Shown: positions 46,881-59,620 of the stretch, piece by piece
Position numbering within the stretch: position 1 is the first letter of the stretch
Layout: each line of letters starts with the position of its first letter
Assembly: GCA_945859915.1 (NCBI GenBank)
Contig: CAMAPF010001049.1
Coordinates: 1,612,001 to 1,676,000, forward strand
Direction: 5' to 3'
DNA from: Cuscuta epithymum
Lineage: Eukaryota; Streptophyta; Magnoliopsida; Solanales; Convolvulaceae
Length of the DNA stretch: 64,000 nucleotides
The notes under the pieces: model-generated
Database searches by the model: none
The model's input: only the letters and a program-made list of their open reading frames with translations
What the model was told of the DNA's origin: nothing
Program-made: the position numbers and the translations under genes

Positions 46881-48927
46881 TCAAGTACTCCGATCAGATA
46901 TGGAAGTGAAAGTCATGGTTGCTTGTGTAGTGGAGACGGCAGGGCTCTGTAGCGATAAAGGCTTATTATTTTCATTACCTGGTGCTGCAGATAAGGTATG
47001 CATGCTCTTTTTCATTCTATTTCTGAGGCCCATCCCTTCAGGCAATAGACTAGGCTCTGATATCTCCATGCCATCCACATTCATCTCCCCTGTCAACATT
47101 TTCACCACTGTTGGCATAGACGGTCGGCTATTAGGCATGAAATTGGTGCATAACAAAGCAATCTTTATATATCTAAAGGCTTCATCTATATCAAAATTCG
47201 CTCCTAGTGAAAAATCAACTAACTCAGCAAGCTCCCCTTTCTGATAGAGTTTCCATGCCTGCATATCAAACAAACTCGTCCGATCAAATTCTTACCCATT
47301 CATTGGAAGTTTGAACCTAATGGGTTATTAGTTCATCAAGAGCCTAACTACTTTGAATCTGCCATCAGGTCAGAAATGCAATGCTCTAAAAAGTGTTGGG
47401 GGGCGTTATTTACCAGACTAGAAAATGTTTTGCAAATTAAAAAATTTATACCCTTTCAAGAAGATACTGATCAGCAAGTGGTAGTCTCTTGTTAGTGTTG
47501 GATCTTCCACTAACAATTTCCAGGAGAAGTACTCCAAAGCTGTAAATGTCAGCTTTTTTTGTCAATTGGCCGCGAATCACATATTCAGGAGCCAAATAAC
47601 CCCTGCAGCCAAATAAGTCTACTTTTAGCAAGTGTTTGGAAGCATGGAAATAGTGTGGTAGAGAATGGAACAGACAGTTTTTGAGGCAATTCAATGGGTT
47701 GGTTGAAGGGAAATTGAGGACAGATGAGTGGAAGTGGTTTATAACCCTATCAAACCCTTTTTTTCATTCAAATATTTCCTCCTTATTTTCTACTTTTTCT
47801 AACCAAACAATTCTTACTTAGTTCTATTTCTCTCATATTATTTTCTTCTCTTACCAGCCTCTCATCCCTTTACTTCCTCCCCCCCTACCAAACACAGCCT
47901 TACTGAACTTGAGAAGAGTGACTTACGGGGTCCCAGCTATGCGCGTACTGATATGAGTGAGGTTGTCGGGGAAAAGCTTGGCAAGGCCGAAGTCAGAAAT
48001 CTTTGGGGTCAAATCTTTGTCAAGAAGGATATTGCTTGCTTTAATATCTCTATGAATAATTTGAGGCTGGATTTCTTCATGAAGGAATGCAAGTCCCCTG
48101 GCAACCCCTATGCATATATTTCTCCTTCCACTCCAGGTAAACTGAATCCCACTTGACCTAGATCCTACAAATTAATGAAGTAATCATGAGTCATCAGGCA
48201 AAAAAGCTGGACTTGGAACCTCTAGCAGAGAGGGAGAGGGAGAGAGAGATCACCTATAAGAGTCTGAGCAATGCTATTATTCTCGAGATAGCCATAGACC
48301 AATATCCTATGATCGCCTTCTACACAACACCCGTGTAGCTTTACCAAATTTTCATGTTCCAACCCTGAGATAACCACAATCTCTGTCAAAAATTCTTTAA
48401 CACCCTGTCTTGAATCGACTGAGAGAACCTTAATAGCAGCTAAAGTTCCATCGCTCAAGCTTCCCTATTCAAGTGAAACAAATCATCTCAGTGCAAACAA
48501 GAAATGGGTACTAGGTCTTCCAAATTGGTTTGCTACAATAAATCATCATCTTGCAAGGACATCCTAAGCCATGACAACATTACATATATTAAGTGGCTAT
48601 TTCTTTCAGGTTGAAGTTCAAGGATGAAATCTCAAGTTAAATAGGTCATACCTTGTAGACGGTGCCGAACCCTCCCACTCCAATTTTGTTTGATGGGCTA
48701 AAATTTTCTGTAGCGAACCTCAACTCTTTGTAAGTGTACAGCTTTATGTTCTGAATGCTGGAAATCTCTGCCAATTTCAGATTAACTATAATTACCATAA
48801 AAACTGATGCCATCTAAGTTGAATTATGATAAGAGGGGTCCAACTAACCTTCTTCAATGTCTACTTGATGATGTCCCGGGGGAGGCGACTTCCTTCTGTG
48901 GCAGATGGGGAAAAAACACGACGTCAT
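46881..48927 (-). CDS. CRPK1: CRPK1-like cytoplasmic receptor-like kinase, six exons
   Basis: Exons (minus): 48927-48849, 48767-48652, 48464-48254, 48164-47927, 47602-47452, 47258-46881. Phases join exactly to 390 aa, the length I recall for Arabidopsis CRPK1 (At1g16670). It has a short Cys/Arg/Pro-rich head (MTSCFFPICHRRKSPPPG), a Gly loop IGVGGFGTVYK at 55-65, catalytic Lys77 (AAIKVLS), HRDIKASN with D175, DFG at 193-195 and APEY at 219-222. A Ser/Thr-rich tail follows. There is no signal peptide or membrane segment, so it is a cytoplasmic RLK. CRPK1 phosphorylates 14-3-3 proteins in cold signalling in Arabidopsis; the same role here is inferred. Its 3' end converges on the DJ-1 gene. An intron (47603-47926) has absorbed a MITE with 'ccaaacacagcc' at one end. 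Confidence 0.92.
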
Positions 48928-49521
48928 ACTACCAGTTTGATTAAGAAACACTACAACTCTCATATATGCAGCCTCCTATCAGGGTAAAAGTTATTCAATA
49001 AGAATTTGGCTATGTGTATATTCCACTATCTAAAATGCCATTCCACGGCACAAAAAGCCTCTCTTCACCAGTTTGTGTAAGAATATCAATCACAACAGAA
49101 GACCAAGAGTATTTTTTAAAGGAAGATATCTATCTTCAGGATCCAGTCAATTGTTCAATAATTGGGAAGGTTCACCTCCATGCAGTTAGCAGAGCAAGTT
49201 TGACTTTCCATAGTAGGTCCAAAGTTGAAAAAGTTATGCCAGGCCGACAGCCATATCTATGATCTAACGACAAATTTGGTAGAAAGTACATTATATCAAA
49301 TTCTGAAAATGAGCCTTCCAATTATCTGAATGGGTTACTCGACATATGTAGAAATTAGCATTACAATTATCAAAAATGTTTTATTTAAGATTCATTTTAT
49401 TTAAAAAATAAACAGTGACAATGGTCATTTTCAACAAGCACAGCAAAAATCTTTTCAGCCTTATATTTTTCATTATTATTAGCTTTGCATCTTCGTGCGT
49501 AGTTAAAAAGAGTATTTCGAT

Positions 49522-50171
49522 TAGGGCTGCACATCGGGCGGGTTGGGTCGGGTTTGCTATATTTTTTGGGCCTACCTAATTTGTTCGGGTTGGCTATTAA
49601 CCAACCCGCGGTACGCAAAATAAGTTGGTAAACCATTCATGAATGGGTCGGGTAGGGTCGGATATTGGAAGAAAAAATCACTTCGGGTTGCATCTTTCAT
49701 GTGGGAAATTAATGTAACCAATTTGAAACTCGATTAACTTATTTCCAAAACACACAAATAATTACAAGTACTTGTATCTTTTATAAGCAAAAACATTAGA
49801 TAATAGTATTAAAACATCCTTCCGTAAAGGAAGTTCATTTAGAAGGGAACGTAAATATATAATAATCACCTAGTCAAAATGATAAATGTTTAATTATAAT
49901 TCTAATATCATAAAATCCTAGATAGAGCATATTGGTCTTAAATTTAAATTATCCAAGAAAACGTTGTAGCATAATAATAGTAAAATGAACTTCGGCCGGG
50001 TCGGGTACTATCGAGTTTGAGATTTTAATTCCGCAACTCTACCCATTAGGTGTGGGTTCAAACATATTTAACTCATGAATATTTTTAAAAATCAAATACC
50101 CGATTAAATAGGGTCGGATAGAATAGGGTTGGGCGGGTTATGCGGATTCGGGTTATTCTTTTGCAGCCCTA
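49522..50171. mobile_element. hAT-type non-autonomous element
   Basis: It begins tagggctgca and ends tgcagccct(a). Flanks atttcgat and atttcggt form an 8-bp target duplication with one mismatch. Internally it has gggtcgggt-type repeats of the kind common in plant hAT MITEs. It lies about 600 bp upstream of the kinase start. Confidence 0.75.
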
Positions 50172-50637
50172 ATTTCGGTTGCTAATCAAATTAATACTCA
50201 ACAAGTAGAAAATGGCCACTTAGATTGTGTAGAGATTAGCGACGAAGGAGGTAGGAAACCGATCGGCCAAGACAGCAAGACTTCCCAACCAAGTTGTGAC
50301 AATTGACAGGTTGTCAAAATCGTATTTAGATTTAAATACTCCGTATATTTTTTGCCTTGGTGCTTTTTTGTTTTAGATGATTATAATTGTTCAACCCCCT
50401 CCATTATACAAAAATTTCTTTGGGATTATTTTAGCGGGATATCAATAGCAGATTTGGTCGACGGGTTTGACTATTGGAATAAATTGATGGTTAGAAGATA
50501 TTTGGTAATTTAGCTGTTTGGGCATAAAATTTGTAGAAAACGTCATTTTTCAAAATGCCAACCCAAAATTCACCTAGCAGCAGCGTTTTCATTTCAACGT
50601 TTCTATCCAAAACCGTTGGTGCCGAACAACTATTTTT

Positions 50638-50705
50638 TTTTTTTTTTTTTTAATACTCCAGGGGGGGTCTGGGGAGGGGGGCTGGGGGGAGCCTGGAGTA
50701 ATCAG
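50638..50705 (-). mobile_element. Very short retroposed G-rich sequence with poly(A)
   Basis: An exact 17-bp repeat, gccgaacaactattttt, flanks it (50621-50637 and 50706-50722). Inside, a T run is followed by a G-rich core bordered by 'ctccagg' and 'cctggag'. Read on the minus strand it is a C-rich transcript of about 55 nt ending in a poly(A) tail, inserted with an L1-type target duplication. Confidence 0.6.
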
Positions 50706-50829
50706 GCCGAACAACTATTTTTCAAACAGTTTTTCACTTATTGAAAATGGTAAAAATGGTCAAATCTTCATTTTTCGGCTGAAACGTCGTTTACCAAACG
50801 CTCCCTTTGCGGCCCCTATATAGTTATTA

Positions 50830-51021
50830 TACTCTCTCCGTCCCAATTTGATGATCTCATTTCTTTTGAGCTCAAAGATTAAAAGTTGTGGTTGCGATTT
50901 GAGTAGAAAAATGTAAAATGATGTGGACCACATATTTCTTTCTAAAAAGGGAAATGAGACTATCAATTTGGGACGACCCAGAAAAGAAATACGGGATCAT
51001 CAAATTGGGATGGAGGGAGTA
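50830..51021. mobile_element. Stowaway-type MITE
   Basis: The ends are tactctctccgtcccaattt and aaattgggatggagggagta. Arms extend about 40 bp. Confidence 0.75.
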
Positions 51022-51168
51022 GAAGATTTTGTATTTAGGAAAAATTAATATTGTTGGCATAATTCTACTTTTATCCTTATCTATGTATTCCGTATACGAG
51101 TATTCTTTTACACACTACTATTCGTTGAGTTAAAACTGAGTTAAAAAACATTTACCTTTTTTTCAAAT

Positions 51169-51378
51169 ACTCCTTCCGTCCCATTTTACCTGTCCTACTT
51201 TCTTTTTTGGGTTGTCCCAAAATAAGTGTCCATTTTCCCTTTTTGGAAAGAAATATGTGACCTACACCATTTCACTTTATTATACTTAAACTTCAACCAC
51301 AACTTTTACATTTTCAACCACTTCATTAATAATCGTGCCAAGTCAAACTAAGACACATAAAATGGGACTGAGATAGTA
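51169..51378. mobile_element. Stowaway-type MITE
   Basis: It begins tactccttccgtcccattt and ends aaatgggactgagatagta. Confidence 0.72.
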
Positions 51379-51706
51379 CTTCGTATGTCCTAGGCCCAGT
51401 TTGTTGACTTTGTTTGTCGGCTTATGAGCCACTCTCACAACTTTAATCGTCATTACTGGTTGATGTTTTATACTTTTTATAAAACATTGTGACATTTTTT
51501 TATACTTTTTATACTTTATACGAGTATTCGCAGTTGATGACATTTGTTTATACTTTTTGTGTTAATCTTTTAACTGTCTCAATTTTAACATTGTGATTTG
51601 TGGCATGGAGACCGGTGACATACGAACATTACGAAGTATTCACTATCTAAGTCTTTTCAAAGCCAATACAGTAGACCATACTCCATAGACACACAATGCA
51701 TACGAA

Positions 51707-51915
51707 TACTCCCTCCGTCCCAGAATTAACTTCGGTTTTGACTGGGCACGGGGATTAAGATAGTGGGAATGTGTGGTGGAGAGTTGTGCAGAGGAGAGAG
51801 AAATGTGTAAGAATGATTGTGAACCACAAATCATTTGCCAAAAAAGGAAAGATTGGGTAAATTTGGGACGGACCGAAAAGGAAAGAATGAAGATAATTTC
51901 GGGACGGAGGGAGTA
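51707..51915. mobile_element. Stowaway-type MITE
   Basis: It begins tactccctccgtcccagaa and ends gggacggagggagta. Its right end is the insertion site of the following hAT element. Confidence 0.78.
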
Positions 51916-51922
51916 TTACGGA

Positions 51923-52652
51923 TAGGGGTGGTCCAATATTTGGCCGAACGCGAATCCGGACAGTTACTATTCAAACGGTTCGGTTCGGTTCGGTTCGGTC
52001 TTAGACCTAAACTCGTTCGGTACGGTTTCATTTTGAAACGAGACGGTAGCATTCCATACCAATATCAAACAATGCCACTTTTCCAAGTGTGTAAGAGGAA
52101 ATTAAAGTTTAGTCATTATTCAAAAATCCACACAATTTATCAATTTTCATACTCATTCCATCCCAAATTGACATGCAAAGTCATTATTTTTTAGTCAACC
52201 AAGGTTAAAGTTAAATTCTCTTTATTGATAAAATGAAATTGTTTGACCAAGAAAAGTTAATTTTGCAAATCAATTTGGGACGAATGTAGTATTACATTAA
52301 TTAATAAATTTCAGATGAATTATAGTAATACAAATTTAAATAATTAAACCATACATCGGTCCGATTCCAGATTTCCAGGCTTCTTATGAACTAGCAAAGA
52401 CGGTGAAAGTGTGAAGGCACTAGTCAAAGTAATGGTATAAATGTAAATGTAAATTTAAATAATTAAATCATACTTCGGTTTGGTTTGGTCCGGTATCGGT
52501 TCTTATTTTATGACAACCGGTCATGGCATTGTTTAGAATCGGTACGGTTCGGGACAAAAAAAATTAAATCCATTTCAAACCCCGTTTTTCGGTCCGGTAC
52601 CATATCGATTCGGTTCGGTACCATGCTGGTTCGGTATTTTTGCCCACCCCTA
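51923..52652. mobile_element. hAT-type MITE with perfect 8-bp target duplication
   Basis: It begins taggggtggtcc and ends gcccacccct(a). attacgga flanks both sides exactly (51915-51922 and 52653-52660). Internal 'cggttcggttcggt' repeats occur at each end. There is no transposase. Confidence 0.82.
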
Positions 52653-53385
52653 ATTACGGAGTACTAGTTTGCCTAGTCAATTTTTAATATATACTCCGTA
52701 TTTTATTTGAACAATTGCACAATTTTTAATGGTGTATTTTTAATTTTGTCGCCTCGTTGAAACTTAGCAAAGTCACAATAATCATTGGTCTTTTTCGACC
52801 TCGGATGGGCGTCCGGGCTTGGTCCTTGTGCATTTGGGACTTGGGAGGCAGGGCAAGAGGTGGCTTGATGATGTTAGGCCAGTCCGTTGTCTGGGCAGCC
52901 CAATATCCCAACAATATGGTTTTTGTCAAGTCTAAGGTAATAAAATACTTGTCTCATGCAAAATCTTGCCAACTAACAGCGGCAAAATTAAAAATTAGTT
53001 CAACAATAAAAGTTAGAGCATACTAATGATGAAGGTAGAAATAGAAATTCGTAAATTTTTGTTATCTATAATATGGTCTCAACTAGCGCTTCCATCTTGA
53101 ACAATCAGCTTCCTTCCCCAAGAGTTGTTTTCCCATTTTCGCCATGGAGGCAATAAACGTTTTTTAAACCCTTTTGATGGCATTCTTGATGTTTCTGTGA
53201 GAAAGGTTCTTGAATTTAATCTGGTGCATCAACCAGACCCTACTCTAGTCTATGACATCAACAATGACGACAATGCCTGCCATTTTCCTTGTCGTAGTTG
53301 ATGATGACAAGCCTTCCCATCTCAAAATACATCCAAGGTTAATCGCAACCGTTTCCGTCAATAAATCTAATATCCCACTAATTTA

Positions 53386-53650
53386 TACTCCCTCCGTTTC
53401 TATTTGTTTGACACAGTTTAACTTGTCAAGATTTAAGATAAAAAAGTTATTGAGGGGTAAATTTTACTGTAGAGTACACTGTTTGAACACTGTTTGACAC
53501 TGTTTGAACACTGTTTGGCATTGTTTGAACACTGTTTTACACTTTTTAGGTAAAGATTTGTTTACCAAATAAGGAAATAAAGAAGTGTGACATTCATTTT
53601 GAAACGTCCAAAACAGAAAAGTGTGTCAAACAAATAGAAACGGAGGGAGT
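53386..53650. mobile_element. Stowaway-type MITE with internal minisatellite
   Basis: The ends are tactccctccgtttctattt and aaatagaaacggagggagt. In the middle (53474-53545) 'cactgtttgaa' is repeated about five times with small changes. Confidence 0.72.
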
Positions 53651-54269
53651 GTGTATTTATTTAGTCAACTCACTTTTTCTTTGCAATCCAGCATAGTCAA
53701 TAGATTCACTTAGCAGTTAGCACAATTTTTTTTAATGAAATGCATAAATCCTTACCTTTTCTATTACACATCATTCATGTTGACAATTTTATTTTTGCCA
53801 ATAATTATGTTTCAAAAAATCAAACATTCCGATATAAAAAATGAAAACGTAAATGTAGTTTTTAGTGCACGATTCAGTTCAATTTTAATGAAATTTCAAT
53901 AAACACAATTTTACATTTTTTTCTTATTGCTATATTATTAATTTTTCATTTGTATTATACCAACAATTTTTCTATATTAATTTTTCATTTTTAGTATTAC
54001 AATATAATTGTTGTTTCGCCTATCAATATTATTAATTGTTGTACGGAGTATTTCCTAGATTGGACGTGTTCCTCCTCGCGCGCAAGCTTGGACACAAAGA
54101 AGCACGCTACAATTGGGACCATTCATTTCCTCCTGGATCTGTCAGTGAGAGCTGGGGCTAGGAGCAATATGGCGGACAAATATCTCTCCACCCGGTTCTC
54201 CTAATTCACTCTGGCAGTTTGGAGCGAAAACTTCACATTTGAGTTTTTCTCCCTTTCCATTGCGGTTAC

Positions 54270-54862
54270 CGTTAAGACCCGGAGTTCCATCCTAAAAGGT
54301 CAACATAATAGGAGGAGTCCAAAGCCTTATATAGTGTTTAATTGTTTTATAGCTTTACGGTGTGAGACAAATGATTTAACACGCCCCCCTTAGCCCGAAC
54401 CGGGATGGACAATATCGGTGTGTATAAACGGGCCAAACAAACCTTTAACAATCGGAATTGGCTCTGATACCATATTAAGACTCGGGGTTTCATCCTAATA
54501 GGTCAACCTGATAGGAGGGGTAGTCTATGTGTTAATATAGCACTTTGTTCATCCAAACTTTTTTGGTGTGGAGCATTTAACACCTCTCCTCACAACCAGA
54601 CACTTCGTCTGAATCGTGCTATCATTCATTTTTTTCCATCGGTCCGTTTTTTTCATCCGACTGTAATTCTCATTTTTTCTATATAATCGTGTCATCACGA
54701 TTCATAAGAGGCCCCACACCATGGATCGATTCGGCGTTGATACCATGTTAAGACCTGGGGTTCCATCTTAAAAGGTCAATTTCATAAGAGTAGTCCAAAA
54801 CCTTATATAGGGGTTAATTGTTTTATACTCCGTAGTTTTTTAGTGTGTGGCAAATGTTTTAA
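54270..54862. repeat. Three imperfect copies of a 120-bp unit
   Basis: Blocks at about 54271-54380, 54476-54590 and 54749-54862 each run 'ttaagac(c)cgg(a/g)gttccatc', 'ggtcaa', 'ataggag', then 'tt(t)aaca'. Spacing is 200-270 bp. Such units recur in plant repeats near retroelements; no gene is visible. Confidence 0.6.
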
Positions 54863-55664
54863 CAGTTATCCTAACAACATACTATAACGTTGGAATCTTC
54901 ACAAATTGAAAGTGGGTGAGATTATGAATAGTGGCAGGGAATATAAATTGTTGAGGGTATGATGGGAAGATAATAAAATAGTGTGATGAAATGAAGGATA
55001 AGTCCAAAAGAAGCAGGTGTAATAGTGTATTATTTTTAAAATTATTGGGAATATGATAGAAACATTTAGAAATGGAAAGATTATTTTGTTAAGGGTTAAA
55101 AAAAGAAAGTGAGAGGATGTTTACGTCACGGAATTAGTATTTGTTGGGGAGGAGTGACAGATAGAATGAGTGCTCTTTGAATCAGCCGCGCGCCCCAAGT
55201 TTTTGTTTGTTTCTTTTCGCTTTCTGTAAACTCGAAGACCCGCGCTAGCTTTGCTTCAATGCAATTTTTCCACTATAGATTTTAGAGCAATTTCCGCTTT
55301 CTGTTTGTTTCTTTCCGCTTTCAGTACCGTTATTATAAATCTGGTTTTATAAATTCTATGGTACCCAAAAGGTACCATACATTTGTCTACATGGATCAAT
55401 GAGAATGTAACAATTGAATTATTTAAATCTAAATTAAAAATGATAAAGTGACGTGGTTCAATCAATACCAGAGTTGTCACCATCTGGTTCATTATGAGAA
55501 GGATCAAATTCCCGTTCTGTGGGAGATCGTGCCCAGCCCAGGTAGGTGTGGGAGTATTAAATTTTGAGGTGCCGGCCATTAAAAGCCTTCCTGCCACTAT
55601 CGGGAAACCCAAAACAATTCATTTCCTTCTCCTCTCACATGCCCACGCACCCAATTCCCTTCTC

Positions 55665-56234
55665 ATGGCCGCAGTAGCAGTGACGACGAAGACAATCGCC
55701 GTCCTCCTCCTAGTGGTGGTTGGGCTGGACGTCACCGACGCGCAGGCGCCGGCGGGGGCTCCGTCGGAGGCGGCGGAGGACTGCGTGACGGAGTTGCTGG
55801 GGATGTCGGATTGCTTGACGTATGTGGAGGCAGGGAGCAACCTGACGATGCCGGAGAAAGGGTGCTGCCGAGAGCTGAAGGAGATTGTGAACAATCACCC
55901 CGTCTGTTTGTGCAAACTTCTGGCTGACCCCAACAATAACAATGTCGGAATCGCAATTGAGCTCAAGAAGGCCTTCAATCTCCCAGCGGTTTGCAAGATT
56001 GATTCCCTTTCTCCCAGCCTCTGCTCAATTCCTGCTCAGGGGCCATCATCCGGAAAAGCAGGAAGTCCGTCTACTGCAACAGGTGATAGTGGTGGGTTAG
56101 CGTCTGGTCCGTCTGCTGGGAAGGGGGCCAGTGCTGCTCCAAGAATCACTGCCATTCCCTTCTTGCCTTGGCTGCTAATCTCTCTTTTTCATCTTTTCTT
56201 TAATTCTATCATCAGCCAAAATTCATTTAATTGA
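55665..56234 (+). CDS. GPI-anchored non-specific lipid-transfer-like protein (LTPG)
   Basis: The 189-residue intronless frame starts at the ATG directly before a classic signal peptide (MAAVAVTTKT...LLLVVVGLDVTDA). The eight-cysteine motif is complete: C40, C50, CC67-68, CLC81-83, C110, C120. A Ser/Gly/Pro-rich spacer (122-158) follows, then a hydrophobic C-terminal tail (ITAIPFLPWLLISLFHLFF) for GPI attachment. LTPG/xylogen-like proteins bind or export lipids for cuticle, suberin or the wall on the outer face of the plasma membrane; the exact lipid is unknown. An in-frame upstream ATG at 55494 would hide the signal peptide and is rejected. Arabidopsis relatives often have introns, so the lack of one here is slightly unusual. 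Confidence 0.9.
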   Translation: MAAVAVTTKTIAVLLLVVVGLDVTDAQAPAGAPSEAAEDCVTELLGMSDCLTYVEAGSNLTMPEKGCCRELKEIVNNHPVCLCKLLADPNNNNVGIAIELKKAFNLPAVCKIDSLSPSLCSIPAQGPSSGKAGSPSTATGDSGGLASGPSAGKGASAAPRITAIPFLPWLLISLFHLFFNSIISQNSFN

Positions 56235-56559
56235 TTTCCCACCATTCATGCCTTCTTTAATTTTCTACTTTGAGGGAATTTTGATTTCTTAACTATGTGT
56301 ATTGTTTTGTCCAAAAACAATATTGTATTGCTTACAATATTTCTTATATTTTCTTGACATTTCATGGTATATATGCGTAATGTTTGCCCTAAAAGAAATG
56401 AGTGCTCTGTGAATCATTAGTTAGTTTTTTTATGGATATGCATTAATTGTGTTCTTTATTCTATGCTACAAAGCCTGCAAAAAATAATTCAACTTTTATA
56501 AAATTTTGATATAAAAAGTAAGAGTTTAAGAGTGATTTAAGTTGACACTCGATAAGCGA

Positions 56560-59150
56560 AATGGAACTTCTTTTAGGGACAGAGGGAGTACTATTTTTGT
56601 GAAGTTAATGATTGAATGGTGCATATTATGCTATCTAGTCAAAAACTCATTCAAGTAAGAAAGCCAATAGAAAAAATAATTCTTAATAAAAGGATCAATT
56701 TTTTTTAATTTAATTTATGATGGATGAACAAAGTTATGTGGATGGTTTCTTATAATACATCATTGATATCATTTTCAGTAACAACACATTGTTGTGGTCT
56801 TGAATTAATTCAAGTTGAAGATTGCTATTAGTTATACTTCCACTATTGCATTGTGAGGTTCAGAGATCAAAGTTGGGATAGGTGTTGAAATACATCATAA
56901 CTCATGTCATTCCTCATATATAGAATCCTTTTTCTCATCCCACTTAATGACATAAAGAGTGGTTTAACAAAGTGGTAAATTGTTCATCTACCAAAGTTAA
57001 ATATGGTGTTATTGTTTCACATTCATATCCAACTTTAACGTCACTTTTCATTTAAGATCCATTATGGTATCAATTGGGAGGCATAATAAGCACATGTGCT
57101 TAACAACAGATTATCAGCAAGTACAATCTCAAGTTTATATATAATCAAAAAGTGTATGCATAAAACTGAGTGGGTAGTAGTGGTTCTACCAACAGATGTG
57201 TGAGGTTGCTCTAAATCCTATATATAACAGGCATGTTGGTGTACACATAACTATTGTTATATCAATTATTTATATCCTTTAAAATGATATAAATATGATT
57301 CTCACGCGTATAATAAGATAACATGTGACTTGCATGTAAAATCATCCACAAAAACCATAAATGGTGTGAATGATTGCGATTTTAGGTACATAAGTCCATA
57401 TATTTCCCAAGTTATTCTATGTAAAAATGTGAATGTTTTTCTTATTCATAACATCTGAATGTCTCAATGGTATTTACTCTAAAGTACATACTTTGCAGAA
57501 AGAATACACATATGACAAAAGTCAATGAAGTACACAAAAAATCTCTTCTTGTATTTTGGAAATTACATGTTGCTATCTAGCAGTATTTGGAGCTCCATTT
57601 TGCATTCTCCTATCTTATCCTTTACTAGGAAGAAAAGCTTTCCAAATCAGTTGTGTCATAGCGTGTATGAGTCAATATCACATACAGACAGAACAATCGA
57701 AATAATAGTGATATACATTTACTAGATTTACTTATTAGTTTCTCTTATATACATTTTTTGTTCATCAAAAGTAATATATCTATTCTATGATTTTTCCATG
57801 TACTTCAGTATAAAAAATGGTATCATAAAATAAAGGTAATTAATGAAAATGTAGAGTGCAAAGCAACGTAAAGAAAAACAAAGTACGAATGTATATATTT
57901 ACTCCCTCTGTCCCTGATTATCATCCAACTTTTCATTTTTGTCCATCCCAATATAATCTTCATTTTTCTTTTTTTCGGCAAAGATTTTGTGTCTTCACTA
58001 TTTTAATTTCCATGCCAAATGTACTTTGGTAGATAATTTAGGGACGGGGGACTATGTAGGTGTGTTTGGAAAGAGAAAATAGAAGAAGTTAACTTTTTTA
58101 TACATTAATTTGGATGTGAAAGAATACTGCAAATTGAGTCATATGATGTGCACCTACTTTTTGAGTACTTTTTTGCTTACCTGTTTTTATACGAATTTCT
58201 TACATTTTTTCTTGTGTATATCTTACGAATTGCCTGTACACACATGTGAAATGCAGAGGCACGTAAAAATGGCATCTACAATACAGATTTTTACAACTTT
58301 TTTACTCGTCTCCAGCTCTACTATGAGTACATTATTTTACTCTTCTTCCACCCCTCCAAACATATTGTTAAGCTCTAACCTCTTTGTTGACACATTGTAA
58401 AGCTCAGGCCCAGTCTTAGGGCATGAGCAACCGGGCATTTGCACAGGGCCCATCACTCCTTTAGGACACATAAATTTCTCAGTATATATATACTATTTAT
58501 TTTAATTGTATATGCAATATATATCTATAAAAATGTAATAAAAAATTAAACTAATTTTTTATACTTTCAATTCATTATTCAAAAACATCTACAAGCTACA
58601 AGTTTGAAATTTTGAAATTAGACATCAACACCAGAATTTCTTGAGAACAAACTATACAATTTCTTTTGATTCATTAAGAGTTAACACATAAATGTTTAAT
58701 ATTTTCAACTACTTTTCTATGTAAACCCATAGATTCATTGATAGTATTTTACTAGTTTTCTTTGATTCTCTCATTTAAGTGAAAGAATTAAGAAATTTGT
58801 GGTTTGTTTTAGTCTAATGAAAATATTATTTGAAATATGAAAACGTATTTCATATATGATAAAACTTTCAAGTGTTTCCCTAATTCAATTTTTTCATGAC
58901 GAGTATAAATTATACGGAGTACTATTTCCCATTCTGCCGGTGTAGGTACATGGTATTCTCGAATGTCACTCATCTAATATTTAAATATAATCTTTCTAAC
59001 CATCGCCTTTATTAATTTTTTGGTGTGTTATATATACTCGTATTCAGATGATAAAACTGCTTAATTTTACTTATATATTTTTTATAAACATTTACACGAT
59101 ATCACTAAGACCTACTCTATCTATACTTTTGGGCCTGGTAAAAGCTTTAA
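56560..59150. other. Gene-free AT-rich stretch with a worn Stowaway
   Basis: A lone Stowaway-like terminus (gggacagagggagta) lies near 56576. Around 57060-57700 are retroelement-like words, but no frame matches a known domain. A repeat-like 'gagcaaccgggcatttgcac' occurs near 58430. I see no gene. Confidence 0.5.
57900..58054. mobile_element. Stowaway-type MITE, shortened
   Basis: It begins actccctctgtccctgatt and ends ttagggacggggga. The right terminus is imperfect. Confidence 0.6.
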
Positions 59151-59620
59151 CTCAATCGAATCAAATAATGTAGGAGTTGAGGCATGACGTCTAACGTCAT
59201 AAGAAAAATTAACTCTGATTTTCAAAAGTTTCCAAAAAATTAAAAGATTAATACTAGAAGGTGTGTCTCGTCAAGGAGACTAACAAACTATTATTCTCTT
59301 TGGATTTTTAGGCTCAATTTGGATTATTTTTTAAAAACTAATTTGCTAATATCATTTTTCCGGTTGACTTTCTGGCAACAGGGTGACCGAAAGCAAAAAA
59401 TGAAAGGTGGTCTGGAGGTCTTCTTGACGAGGCGCACCTACTGATATTTTTCTTTTAACTTTTTGGAAATTTTTGAATAGTGAAATTAATTTTTTCAATA
59501 CGTCATGCCTCGATTGTGATAACAAAATTGAACCACATATAACATTTTGTTAAAAAATGAAAGACGTGCCCCATATAAAAACGATCCAAACCACATGTTT
59601 CTTTTCCTTGTACTTTTCCC
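59150..59620. mobile_element. Foldback remnant related to 24861-25430
   Basis: Arms containing 'gaggcatgacg', 'ctctgattttcaaaa' and 'gaaggtgtgtctcgtcaagg' face their inverse around about 59350. The same words in the same order occur in the foldback inside the Helitron. The right end (ttgtacttttccc) lies about 165 bp before the BED gene start, so it may contribute to that gene's promoter. Confidence 0.6.

Noticed and set aside
46873..47244. 123-residue plus-strand ORF over the kinase C-terminus
   Set aside because: It is the antisense shadow of the last kinase exon.
53147..53300. Open stretch with protein-like text (RFLNPFDGILDVSVRKVLEF)
   Set aside because: It is short, has no recognised family, clear start or splice partner, and is possibly a gene scrap; not enough to annotate.
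55494..55664. Upstream in-frame extension of the LTPG gene
   Set aside because: Starting there would bury a textbook signal peptide at residue 58; the ATG at 55665 fits a secreted protein.
57290..57730. Possible Copia retroelement fragment
   Set aside because: No gag, protease, RT or integrase motif could be read in either strand; left as unassigned DNA.
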